A DNA stretch of 64,000 bases. Source: Gavia stellata (lineage: Eukaryota > Chordata > Aves > Gaviiformes > Gaviidae). A program made the position numbers and the translations under genes. Within the stretch, counting starts at the first letter, position 1. Each line of letters begins with the position of its first letter. The notes beneath the pieces were generated by a model. The model was not told where the DNA came from. It did not search any database and was given only the letters and a program-made list of their open reading frames with translations. Below, in pieces: positions 51,242-63,300 of the stretch. The DNA lies in assembly GCF_030936135.1 (NCBI RefSeq), contig NC_082637.1, forward strand, positions 434,001 through 498,000, read 5' to 3'.

Positions 51242-52937
51242 TATTAAGAGAAATAACATCCAACAGGTCTATAGGGGCTAATCTGCTCAAATTCCTGTGC
51301 TTTGCAGGGTGGTTTTTAATCCAGAACCTATGCTGTAACTGACTTCACCATGAAGGACTTTTACCTGTTTCTATGAAATGTGGAAATCTGAATGGCTTCT
51401 TTGGAGCCAGGAGAATTCCACACAGGGCTACAGTTAAAATACATGCTTTAGGACCTGAGCCTAAAACCACGTTACTCAGAACAGAGACTTTGGATCAAAC
51501 TGGTGCTGTAGAGACATCTGCTAGGTTAGTTTCGTTGTTTGTTTTGGGTTTTGTTTCATTAAAAACTGCTGATGTATATACTAGCAATTGTCATCTACTG
51601 TCTTCTTATAAAAATAACTACAATTTTTGACGTTTAATTAAGTAAATGTACAAAAAAGGCAGCAAACACTTTGAACCAAGTAATATGATTGCTATCAAGA
51701 GGAAATCTGTTTACTCCCTTTTGTAAATTGAACTTTTGACCCAGGGATAGAGTGTGTGATAAGTCATATATTTTTATTTGATATCATTATAAATGTGGTT
51801 AGTGAAATATAATTACACTCGGCTATACCCAAATAAATATAATTATCTAAATAATGCTTCTTCCTAGGTAATATGAGATAAATTACTGAGACATTATTCA
51901 TGTGCATAATTTTGTGAATTAGTACGCGTTCTTTAATAATAAAAGAATAATTTATTTGAAATATTCCAGAGCTAGGGTTGGAGTCTGCAACAGTTTTGTG
52001 CACAGCTTAAATACTTTTTCATTATATACAATATAAAAGCACCTTGCCTGTGACATTTTATTTAATGTTCGTATGTTACTTAATTTTGCATTCAAGTTCA
52101 TTTCATAAAATTTCAGTAGAAACTGTATGAAATGAATTTTTCTGCAAATTGTGACACTCACTAATTTTTTGTCTATACTGTGTGTCCTCAAGAGGATGAG
52201 ACATTTGTTGAGAAGCTGTGTAGAAGTTCTGCCTTGAAAGCTGCACAGGAAGTCTCTCAGAGCACAAATCTACTCTGAACTGCAGTGCTTGAGTTGTTGG
52301 ATTGCTGGACTAATACTGACGTGTGTGAGAGAGCTACCTCTTGAGTCACCAGGACTCAAGAAATGCATGAGCTTTGGCTTGAAAATCATGTAGCTTAAAA
52401 AAAATATGAATAGATATGCCTCTTTCTATTTTTCTTTTAGGACATTTATTTTTCATGTTTTCGAGGTTTCTTGTTTATTGTAGTGGCTGGTGGTTTAGAG
52501 ATTTATTTTTCTGGAAACTGAAAACGGAGATTTTCATATTCTTCCCTGATGCACAGAACCTTCAGAAATACATCCTAGGGTTTTGATTAACGCAGAGAAT
52601 TAATGGGGAGTAGACTACTGGTTGTAACCCTTTTGCAGAAATAACAGCAAGAAATACTCAATGATTCAACCACATTTTTTATATTATTCATAGGAATGGA
52701 CTGTAAAAAACTATATCTGCATTGCAGATGGACTTACACATTTGTAGGTCTGTGTGTAGAAGTTCAATGAAAGTTAATCCCTGACCAGTTAAGCAAAAGG
52801 GATCTGCCAGATTTTGTGTGGCCCTGCAAGTGTGGACAATGGCAGATAAGTTACTGAAGACATGGTCTGTGTGATCTACACAGGCTATTACAAACACACA
52901 TTGTTTATGTAGCTATCCATTTTTTTGGGGTTTTCAG

Positions 52938-53059
52938 GTATCCCAGACCCAGTGTCAACTTGGTATAAAGAGACCAAAATATTAGTTGATGGAAGGATAT
53001 TTCTTAAAATGAAACATAGGAGGATTATCAGTTTCATTCCTTCCTCCTGTGTGTTTAGC
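52938..53059 (+). CDS. ALPK2: Candidate ALPK2 Ig-domain exon (start of Ig core), possibly decayed
   Basis: An acceptor GGGGTTTTCAG ends at 52937. The following frame, phase 1, reads IPDPVSTWYKETKILVDGRI, which matches an I-set Ig C-strand and human ALPK2 [20 protein letters not shown]. It stays open to TAA at 53060-53062. The C-terminal half (HRRIISFIPSSC) is less like the human YIHVLHLSC. No consensus donor is present; only GTGTGT or GTGTTT at 53049-53056. Either the exon is diverged with a weak donor or it is no longer spliced. Confidence 0.5.
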
Positions 53060-53062
53060 TAA

Positions 53063-56000
53063 GATAACCCTTTGTGTGGGCTAATGCATGTTCTTCTTTC
53101 CCACTCTTTTGCGCTGCTGTGGGTGTAAAGCGGGGCATTTGCAGAACACATACAGCCATACAGGGGTATTTATGCACCGATGTGGAGCTTTTAATGTACC
53201 TAGACAATGCTTTGGTTGTCAAAGCATGTTTACATATATTAATTGTACTGCGGTGCTATACAAGGTTTAGGCATAGATCTGGGGCCTATTGTGCCAGGCA
53301 GCATGTGAATACATGAATACACAGAATGGTCCCTGACTCAAAAAGCTGGTGCCGTAATGATAAGGAGAGAAACAATACATGGGTATAGACTGACAGGTCC
53401 TGTGAAAGAGGGGGAGGAGCAAGTGCATCTGAAAGATAGGAATAAATCCTATCGAATAAGGGTGTGGGCTGAGCAGGACTGTACAGAGAACAGAGATTAC
53501 ATGATGAATAGATAGTAAATAAGAGAAAAAAACTTCAGAGAGGTAGTGAAAGGAATTTTTTCCGCTGACTCTAGAGGAAATGAACGCCACAGAAAGACAC
53601 AAATTCTCTCCTGGACTTGTAAAATGCATAAGCTTTCTGTAGAAATAACTTCTGTGAATGTAAAATTGCTTACAAAGGAAGATTTCAGTTTTGTTTATAA
53701 CTAAACAAAGTAGAAAAAAAATGTGATGCAAGAGAGGAATGTTAATGGCCACTTTTTAAGTTTAATCAGATTTGTATACTTTTGTCAGTTAAAACATTTT
53801 TTGCTGACATTAGGATGAAGCCCACAGTTCCTTCTGAAATTGTTAGAAGTGGCTTGGGGTCCAAAACCACCTGCAAAATGGCTATTACTAAAATTTAAAC
53901 TCATTTAAACATTGTTCCTTCCATGTTAAAGTGTAATTTTTCAAAAATGTTTTGGTCTTAGTTGGAATAAATGATCAAATGTAGGACATTTTTTATTTTT
54001 ACAATATGTTTCAAATTGGGAAGAATACTGGCATTTTAATGAAAATAAGTTTGAAAAATCAAAATTTTTATTTAGAATTGGAATGTCAGACAGTTTTTCA
54101 CTATGAATAAGTTTTTCAAAAGCAGTGTGGAATTATGACAAAGTATGAATTTTAAATAAAAAAAGCATTTTTTTTCCTGAAAATCTACTTGAATCTGTTT
54201 TATTATATATTTTCCTTAGAGAAATGTTGAGTGATTGTTTTAGCCATTTTGGTGCTTTTTCTAGCCATTCTTTTGCATAATATTATTTGAAACGGTTTGT
54301 TTTTCACAAACACTTTGATTATTTCCTGCCATAAAAGGATTTTGGTGAAGCATCTACAAATGTCTTTACTGCCTGTTGCTGCCTTGTTAATCTGACCATT
54401 CCATGTTTTCATCAGTTCTATATTTCTCCTAAATCGTATCCAACCACAGTTCTCAGGTTACCGTTTTCAGGCTGCTGTCAGCTTTGTTTTCCCTTATCCT
54501 TAGATCCTAGGGCATTGAGCTTAGGCAACATCAGACTCTGGTAATATCTGTGCGGTTTTCTTTGTGGGAATGGAGACAGACCTGAGAGATGGGTGGAGGA
54601 AGGGGAAGCCAACATGTCCAGGGACAGTGAAGGGAAAATTCAAATTGTAGCTGCTCAGCAGTGGTAATTTGTGACTGAGGAATGATCTGTCATGGAGGGC
54701 AAGAAGGCCCAACTGCAGAAGGGGTTAAGCTGGCTGGAAGCGGGAATGCCAGAGGTGGAACTAATCCCACTAAGGGAGTGAAGTTTCCTTTGGTGATGAG
54801 ATAAGAAACAGCCACAGTATTGTCCTGTAGCCATCCTGCAGTGTGAGCACTCAGGGGCCACCTTTGGGCAGCGGAGCTGGGCTGGGTTATGGACCCATGC
54901 CTGGCCCGGCTGAGGCGCCCATGCAACCGCTCACAGATGGGTGCTGGTGCCAGTGTATGGAAGGAATGGACTCCTGACGATCTTTGCAGGCTCCTTGTAG
55001 AACCGCTTATGGCGGTAGGACTCTGCCCAATGCATTGTTCATTAAATATTTTCTTACTTTATTTAAGCACAAACGCATGTTTAATTTGCCGCAAGGTGTA
55101 CCATAAAAATTCCCCAACAGTCGCCACTGTTCTGATCAGTAAGAGATGGAAAATATGTTTACAGATCATTAGATAACCAAAATAGGCACCTTTCTTACCA
55201 TTACCTACTAAAACATGGTGGTAAGTTCTCCCACATGGCTGTGCTTTGCTGTCCTCCTGTCACTAGTTAGTACCTGCTTCAGCAAGTAGCATCGTTGATT
55301 TCCAGACCAAGACTTGAGACAAGCAGCCAGAACACTCTTATACATTTAAATGTTCTCTTGTCTTCTTTTTACCAAATATTCAAAACCCAGTTTATTAGGA
55401 ATCGAGCTTATTTTCAGGTTGCTAGTCAATAGCTAATGGTCAGTTATCATGATCTCCCATTCATCTTTCTTCAGTGAATTTCATTATGCATCTTCTCTCA
55501 CTAGTTTTCTTGAGGAGCTGAAAGGGTATTATACTAACAGTTCTCTTTCTAATTTATATCTAAATTCAATAATTGAAATTATGGTTTAATCTAATATCTT
55601 GTATTTTCTCCCCAGATTTAAAACAAAAAGTCTCTTTATCTTGGGTGGAAAACCAGCATTTATTGCAGTTTTCCTCATGGAACTTTATTTTGTTTTAATT
55701 TCCGTTGTTGAATCTGACAAAATGCACAGCAATCTAATCTAATTTTCATATCGAGAAATCTGACAGCTCTTTTCCCCTCGATGTCAAAATGCAGCTGAAC
55801 TAAGATAATGATAACCGTATAGTACAATTGCTTTAGTAAGGAGTATTCATGAATCAATCTGCATTAAAAAAATGTTGCCAAGGCTCTTTTCAGCTGGGAA
55901 AATTACCATGCTTTTAAAATAACGTATATCCTCCAAAAAAGAGGAAAGTGGCATCTGGTCTTCTGAAAGCAAAGATGAAAGCAGATTTGAAAGAATGCAA

Positions 56001-58664
56001 CAGGGAACATTAGGTAAATACATATTGAAGAGGAGATGGGTGAATGCTGGGGGGTAATTCCGTGGCACTGCAATAAAATGGATAAGGAAAAGATTAATCT
56101 CTACTGCTCCTTTTTTTTTTTTTCTGTTAAATATTTATAGTTTTTAGAGTTGAAATGGAAATCAAAACGTGATCAGAGATCTGAAAGGCTGAAGATAATG
56201 GGCTCTGACTTCTCTCCAGGTTCTTGTTGGACGCATGGTATAGATTGTAGTTCAAAGGTCTGCATGAAGCAAGTGTGGAGTATTGGCTCAGGGCCAGTCG
56301 ACAGGTGTCCGCATTATTTAAAACCACTACAGTATGCACTAATATCTTCTCAATATCCTCTTCTTGTCATCTTCAGCAGGGAAGCCCGTATTACGAGGGA
56401 TTTTGAACTAGACTGCTTCTCAGGCTCAAAGGTGGTAGTCTGAGGAAGCCTGCACACCAGCTTCCTGCCTGGCACCTCCTGTGTGGATAACCTGAAACCT
56501 GTATGTCAGCAACACTGTATACAGCAGTGCATGTTTCCCCCTCTTAGTTTCATGCTGCAAAGCATCACTAGCCAAGCCACTGTGACCAGGCTGGCTTGCA
56601 CTACTTTAAGGCTGTTTTGTCATCTTCTCTGTCTTCTGGCAACTTCCCAGCTACACCTCTGAGCTGACAATATACCTTTATGGCACATCAGGCTTGTTCT
56701 TCAAACCATCCTTTCCTGTTGGCCTCCACTTCTTTGTATTCTGGACCTTTGACAATTTATTCCAACACTAAATTGACAAAACATGTTGCCTCTGCTGCCT
56801 TTTCACTACCTGTTCCACTCCCCCTTCTTGTATCACAAATACTGAGCTCTCTCCTCTCCCTGATCCCTTCATGCACTCCAGAGGCCCTGTGCTGACGCAG
56901 GTTGCCTGTTAGGAGGTGCTGAAGCTAGCAGCCTTACCGCAAGGCTGCTGTAGCTCCCTGCCCACAAGTCCAACCAGTGAGGCTGAGCACGTGTACTTAG
57001 TAGGCACATACACACTTGTATACAACACACGTATGTTATATGCTGAGAGAGGGTACTGGTCTGGTTCCCCCATCAGCTGTTGTTCCTCTTTGTCTGCATG
57101 GAGTCCAACTGTCACACAACCTAATGTTGTCCCTTCTAGTATCCTTCTGTTAACCACCTTCTTTTCCTGCTTTTCTCTTCCCAGGTAACTCTGTGTAAAA
57201 GGTGTCTGTGGCAGGGTTTGCCTGAAGGAAATGGAAATATAGCTAGCTGCTTTGTGCTCTTTACATGAGAGGCAGATTCCAAGCAAGCCATGCAAGCCCC
57301 TTGCTATTTAGCCATTAAGCTCTAATCTAGCTCCCACATACTTTCTCACTAACTGACTTTGATCAGTGTCTGCAACGGACTGTGACACGAAGCTGGGTGT
57401 TGACAGGTCCAATGGCTGCTCTGCTTGTGGCCCTGCAGAGAGCAGATAGAACGCTATAAAGTGCTTGAAAGGGCGTCGGGAAAGGTTGCTGGGCTAGGGT
57501 GCTAGTGGCTGGTCATCTTGTAGCCAGGAGAGAGACATTAGCTAAAAAGGTCACAATGGGAGAAGCAGAGAGAAGGAAAAGGAGAATAAATAGAGGTGTC
57601 TTTAAATTGCTTCATCAGATTAGCAGGATGGCAGGAAAGTTTTTCCTGCTGTTCTTCATGTCATACCAGTTCTATGAATAAAAATAGGTCACTATTTTTC
57701 AGAGCTTTTAGTCTGGCATCCTTTTTGAGATCAAATTTATTTGAAACTCACTTCTATTACACTACTTTCCCCGATGAGTGGGTCCCTGGATTGTGGAAGA
57801 GTCCTGCTGTGTTTAGCGTGGGTACTCTGTGGTGAAGAGTGACCCAAAGTGCCTCTAGTAGTATACAAAAACATCTCAAGTATCTAAAATCCTAAGATTT
57901 GAGAATGCTTAGGAAACGAGGTTTTTTTACAAGAAGAGAGAGATGATTCCATATTTCTTTGGATTCAGCTAATGGAAGCCTTTTGGTGTATTTCACTTTG
58001 TTTTTATGTAAATTCTGCATTGCCACACCATTTTGCTACTGCACAACTGTTTGAAAGTGAGACTCAATATGAACAGGAAATTGAAGCTAACCAGCCTCAT
58101 TTCATTGTTCTCTCACCACAGAAATTACAACTATGAGGCCAAAATACAATAGAATTGCTTTAAGCAGAAATAGCCCTATAAAATCTAAACAGACTGATTG
58201 TTCCAGCTATTTCTACAAACAGGTTTTGGAATTTATGTCCCTATGATGCCAATCCAAGGAATAGCCTACTGTTGTGCCAGTGTGACTACCAAAATAGCAG
58301 GTACTTGGTACCTGTAGAAATCATGCACAGGTGAAAATTTACATTGACTGCAGCTTACTATTTGCATTTAGAAATGTCTAAATGATATGTGTCTATTTTG
58401 TGCTGCTACATCTATGTGCAGGTATGCTTAAGAATTTGTTTTCCTAGCACAAATCACTCCAGACAGTTACAATGTGTTGCCATTAAGTATCATTGCATAG
58501 AGAGCTGGGTTATAGTTACTGCTTTAATGTTTGATGTTGTTTTTAAAATAATGATTTCTCTTTTCTGAAAAGATTTGCAACTATGTGTCAATTGGCCACC
58601 TTTTAGAAAATACGTATACCCATTTTAGAAGTAATTTTAAAATTCAGGTTTCTTTTATTTGCAG
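53063..58664 (+). other. Presumed ALPK2 intron with old repeats
   Basis: Between the two Ig-related segments. It holds an ancient LINE-like relic at about 53254-53375 and a locally CpG-richer patch at about 54840-55025. T runs occur near 56111. Open frames here have no family likeness. Confidence 0.5.
53254..53375 (+). repeat. Ancient L2/CR1-like amniote LINE 3' relic
   Basis: The order of short blocks (GGTGCTATACAAGG, CTATTGTGCCAGGCAGC, ATGGTCCCTGACTC, AAAAAGCT) resembles the 3' end of old amniote LINEs, in which a 'tgccaggcactgt' block is followed by 'ggtccctgccc' and 'aagagctta'. Recognised from memory; divergence is high. Confidence 0.4.
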
Positions 58665-58913
58665 GTGCACAGAGCAAGATCTGCACTTCATTGAACAGTA
58701 CTTGGAAACAGTTTGACAGCTAGAATGACCCGCTGTTCAACTTTTGTTGAACTGGAATCAGATACAAAACCCAAAACTTCCCCAGAATTCGTTGTTGACC
58801 TAAATGACAATGTGAGAGACTTAAGGGTAAAATGAGTGGAACGAGAAATATTTTGCATAACACAAGAGTTACCCCTGTGAGGGTGACCCCATGTTGATTT
58901 CACCAGACTCTGA
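58665..58913 (+). pseudogene. ALPK2: Degenerate end of ALPK2 Ig domain, 5' part of the same exon
   Basis: After an acceptor-like TTTATTTGCAG (ends 58664) the sequence still resembles human ALPK2 at the end of the N-terminal Ig domain. TGNSLTARMTRCSTFVELES-like codons (58704-58760) parallel human KNSFGMICCSASVEVEC, followed by PKTSPEFVVDLNDNVRD against PQLSPNLEDDRDRG. The frame is broken: CTEQD (58666-58680) is in another frame from what follows, TGA lies at 58692, 58833, 58878, 58884 and 58911 in the main frame, and ISPDSDSSK-like codons (about 58897-58923) are in a third register. It may be decayed exon sequence, now untranslated leader, or poor assembly. Confidence 0.6.
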
Positions 58914-60383
58914 CTCTTCAAAAATCAGTGGTTACTGCTTGAGAAGCTCAGAAAAGCAGAAGTATTGTCCCCTTTTGAGAGATCCCACAGGCACTTGCCT
59001 AACACAGAAGACAATATGGATGTAAAAAATGTATTTAAAACCCAGGACAATATTTCCTGCCTAAGGGATTTGTCAGAGAATGGTGATGACTTAATTCATT
59101 TTAACAGTATGGTCAGCGTCACTGCTGGAAAAGCAGAGAAATACTGCAGCAGACAGGTGCATTCCCGCCCTTCAAATGTAATCACTTATCACACAGACAA
59201 CTGTTGCCTTAACACGGAAGACTCTGTATCTGTTCAGTCTCTGGCAGATGTCCAGGCATGTAAAAGGACTGGGCTCGATAGACCTCTAAACATGAATATC
59301 CTATTCAGTGAGCAGGCAGATACTCCCATAGTAAATCACAACAATTTTGTAAAAGATGATTCTGAACATCCTGCCACTATTACGGAGATTTATGCAGAGA
59401 AAATTCCAAGTGTAAGTGATGACTTTTCTGATGATGACCTAGAGTATTTTGAATGTTCAGATGTGCTGACAGTGCGTGAAAATGAAATCTGGAAAAAGAA
59501 ATTACAATTTTTATTAGAAAGCGATGATGAAGATGATTTAAAACTGAGTAAGGATTGTGATGGGTGTGCTTACTTCCTCAGTGAAATGCCTTGTCTGTTC
59601 CAAGTGTCAGATAACACTACGCCTATGGATACCACCATTGGCTTCTGTGGTCATCACTCAAAATTCAAAGGAGTAAATGTAAGGAGAGACCCCTCTATGT
59701 ACAGCCAGTCAACTCTGCAGACAGAGATGACTCTCACTGTTGGACACCACCGAGATAAAAATACCAGTTTGAAAGACAAAGAAAAGTATAAAGTGCCTGT
59801 TGCATCTCCAGCCATTGAAAATGACCATCCCAGAACTGAAGAAAATCAAGGAAGTGGCCACTCAGCTGCAGGTTTCTCAACTGACAAATCAAAGAACAAG
59901 GATAATGTACGTGCCAAGGCGGACCCCTCTACTAGTGGCATAGGTGCTTCTTTGACAAATAAGGCTTCAGAGACGATGACAGAAAACAATACGGACAAGG
60001 ACTTGCTGGGTGAAAGCTCATTGCTGCTAGAGGAGGGGGGAAGAAATTTGCCGGAGGAAAATGCAAGGAATGCTGTCTGTACCTTAACAGAAAGTCTAAG
60101 AAGAAACCTTTTAAAGTTGTTAAACCCTAAAGAGCTTTGCAGATATGTAAGTAATATAGGACAATCTTTTCAGAGTGCAGCAGAGGTTAGGGAATCCAGT
60201 GCTCTGTTGCCCAGTCAGGAAGGTGTCATTTCAACACAAATCCCTGAGGAGACAGAAAACTTGCAAATGCAGGCTGGTTTGTGTCATACAGAGGAGGCAG
60301 ATAAAGACTGTCATTGGGAAAGGAGAAGGACTTGGGGCCTGTTTGAGCAAAATCAGATGCCAAATGAAAACATCTCACCCAGG
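58914..60383 (+). CDS. ALPK2: ALPK2, large 5'-side exon (open part); gene continues beyond window
   Basis: The frame is open from after a TGA at 58911 to a consensus donor AGG/GTAAGT at 60384, ending in phase 0. The segment DFSDDDLEYFECSDV (near 59418-59462) closely matches human EFSDDDLEYLECSDV, and FLLESDDED, GFCGHHS, EMTLTVGHH and KYKVPVASPAIENDHP also follow the human order. This long, acidic, Ser/Thr-rich stretch lies between the N-terminal Ig domain and the C-terminal Ig and alpha-kinase domains of ALPK2, an atypical Ser/Thr kinase linked to heart development. None of the kinase is in this window. The first in-frame ATG is at 59016-59018 with A at -3 and G at +4; codons before it may be coding if an upstream exon joins here. 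The gene is divergent from MALT1, the same arrangement as in human. Confidence 0.9.
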
Positions 60384-63300
60384 GTAAGTAAAGTGTTTAT
60401 CATTTAATAGAAAGAGCTGCTCTTCTGATTTGAATGCATTTTATTCCTGTTTGTCACAAAATAATGTAAAATTTAAATTACTTTGAAAGATACTATTCAT
60501 GTACTTCTGAATGACAGCTACGTCTGGGAAGGAAATCTGGTTTTGAAAAAGGCCCAAATAAACCATAGGCTGTTCTAATTATAGAGTGAGACTGATAATA
60601 GTAAGAGGCACTAATGGGACTCTGGACAGCTGGATAGGGAAATCTGATATGTAGGCTATTGCACAGGTCTTATCAAAGTAATGTTTCTTTCAATCCAGAA
60701 AGTTTTTCAAATACCTATTGTGAGCAGAGAATGTTTTGATTTACTTTATTTTCAGTTTATACTCAAAGAACAAAATTGCCATCCACTTATGGTGCTGGAA
60801 ATCTAAAACAAATCAACAGGGTTTTGCTCTGAATTTGTAACAAGGAGGTGAATTTAATCCAGAGAGTTCATATTATGGAGGTGAATGGAGCTTTGCTTTT
60901 TAAAAGTAAAACAATGAAAGAGTCAGATATTCCAGTTGAAATGTAAAAACCAGTTCAAAATAAAAAAACGAAAGTGGTACTTTCTGTGTACTTATGTATT
61001 TTATGCTGTTGAGAGGAAATCAACTGGGGAAATCAGTATAGTTGTACAGGCTGATAAGATGCTCCACCAGTTTTCATAAGTGGGAGAATTGGATCATACT
61101 TTTTATTTCACATAGTAAAGACTCAAGATATATAAATACATATGTATGAGTATTAAATCTTGAATAATCTTATTATCACTAACTTTACTGATTTGAAAGT
61201 GTGTAGCTAATTGCACAGAAAAAAACATTTATGACAAATAAGCACAAGCTTTTTCCAGTTCCACATGCTTTTCTTCATCTATATTATTTAAGCAAAAATG
61301 TCTCCCAGTTCTAGGTAATAGACTGGCTTTAATCTCACCACTGGGGTGTCTTAAGCAGTCAAAAATCACTGAATTCTTCTACCTGAAAAACATCCATATG
61401 TTTCTCTGTTTTTGTAGTACATAAAATTCTAATCACATTTTAGCAGCACATAATGTTCTTATGATGGGAAATACCCCCTCTATTGAAATTAACCTACTGA
61501 GAATTTCTTGACAGTATGTATTACCATGGTTTGCAAGAGGCATTGTTTCATTTCTTTCCAAGTGCTGTACAATAATTTAAATCCCAGAACGCTCTTAGCA
61601 AAGAGCAGCCATTACGTTACTGTAAGTGCCGTCACCAAATTTCAGATTAGGTAGTTAGACTCTTGCTACCTGCAGTCAGTATGTATTTCTTTTGTTTGTG
61701 TGTCCATGACCAAAACTTTAAATCAGATAAAAAATAAGCAGGAAAGAAGTATTGGTGTATGCAAAAGGGCTAGAGATGAGCACAAACCAAACACCTGGTT
61801 TTAAACACGCATGAATGAAGATGAAATTTAGGTGTAGGTTTAAAATTATGTGGTCTTGAAAACAGGCCAATGAAAAGCATCCGATCTGAAAACTACTCTT
61901 TATAGCACAAGGAAAATGTGGACAGCTTCTCACAGCTCCTGTATAGTAAGCCAGAAACTCCTCAGCAATCTGCTTGTGTAACCTAAGAAAGGCAAGAAAG
62001 AATCAACCTCCTATAGCTGCACACAGGTTTATGTAAAAGTGCTCTGTGGTATTAGCTGGAGGCCAGCATTTGAGACTGCTCTGCCAGGAGCAAGGTGAGG
62101 GACTTATAGCAAAAAACACAGCTGACTGCTTTTGAAGAGCATTGTATTTTCCCTCTCCATGTGGTGAATCAGGTCTGCTGAGAGGTACATAGCAGCCAGA
62201 GAACCACAACACTAATTACCCAAGGATTTACGCTTCCCCTGAGTGCCCAGTTGCCTCTAACTGGAGCAACCTGCGCAGTCCATCTTGTGCAGCAACTGCT
62301 GTTCAGGGTGACTTCTCCTTCCATTAGATGGTCAAGGTGGGAGACTCCTGACTCCTCTCATGACCTCATGGTCTAGCCCCAGGTGAAATTCTTTTTTTAT
62401 CTAATGGTTCAAAGCAGCTTAATTAATAACAGGTCCTAAAAGCCAACTGTGCCAGCTGTATGATATTGCATACTGTACAGAGAGCCAGGAGGCTTCAAGT
62501 TTGTAGTGTGTCCTTCAAGAGTCAGTCTCTGTTCAGTGTTCAGCCAGCACCCTCAGTACAAGGTATGGTGTCACTCCTGAATTACAGAGCCTCTGTCTAT
62601 GGCCTGCCGAATGCTAGTGATGTTGGTGTAGTCCTGCTGGAACTGGCAGGTTCAGAGGGATTCCAGGGCATAAGCAAAGTATTTAACGTTTACACTGATA
62701 CCCCAGGAAGAATGGCGTGTGGTGTTCATATATTTCTAGAACATTTCTTTTTCTGCTGATTAGATCTACTGTTCATCCTGCCTTTTTTTTTTTTTTGCTC
62801 ATGTAAGAACAGCCTGTTATCATAAAATTTGAGAGATACTTGGTTTGATCTTCCTGACAAAGATTTACGTCACTTCTAGATAATTTTAAATTTTATTGTA
62901 CAAAAAGGAGAGAAGCAGAACTGACACAGAACTTCCAAGTATTTGGGTAATCTAGTTGTGCACAAAAAGTATTTTGTCTAGCATGTCATACCTCTGTTTT
63001 GTTAGATTCCAGGGTAGCCAGAATTGCCAGGACTGCATAGGCCAATGAAGCTGTTCATCTGTTGGGCTGCTGGCCCTATTCAATATGTAAGATGGTAGCT
63101 ATCTGCTGTTGTGTGTGATGTCCTAGGAGCTGCCATGTGTAATGGAGAACTGTGATTTAGCGTGTTTCATTGCTGGGGCACTCTGAAGTTTAGAGCTCCT
63201 TGCTCTGCAGTTAGTACAGAAATGCAGGTGCTAGTCATGTGCACTGCACTCCAACACTGTCATGAAGGAGAGGGTGCATGCTGGGAGCAACATACAGAAG

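Larger units (their letters stand above)
45331..52937. other. Sequence between MALT1 and the first ALPK2 exon candidate
   Basis: AT-rich intergenic or 5'-intron sequence. Apart from the two splice-flanked segments and a CR1 3' end, it has a TA run near 49074-49085 and no recognised gene. I searched it for the start of the ALPK2 Ig domain (a cysteine-bearing B-strand ending in a phase-1 Gly) and did not find one. Confidence 0.6.

Noticed and set aside
58688-58921. Minus-strand open frame of 77 codons
   Set aside because: It is antisense to the degenerate ALPK2 segment and has no likeness of its own.
62460-62759. Plus-strand open frame of 99 codons downstream of the ALPK2 exon
   Set aside because: Does not resemble the next part of ALPK2 and lacks convincing splice sites.
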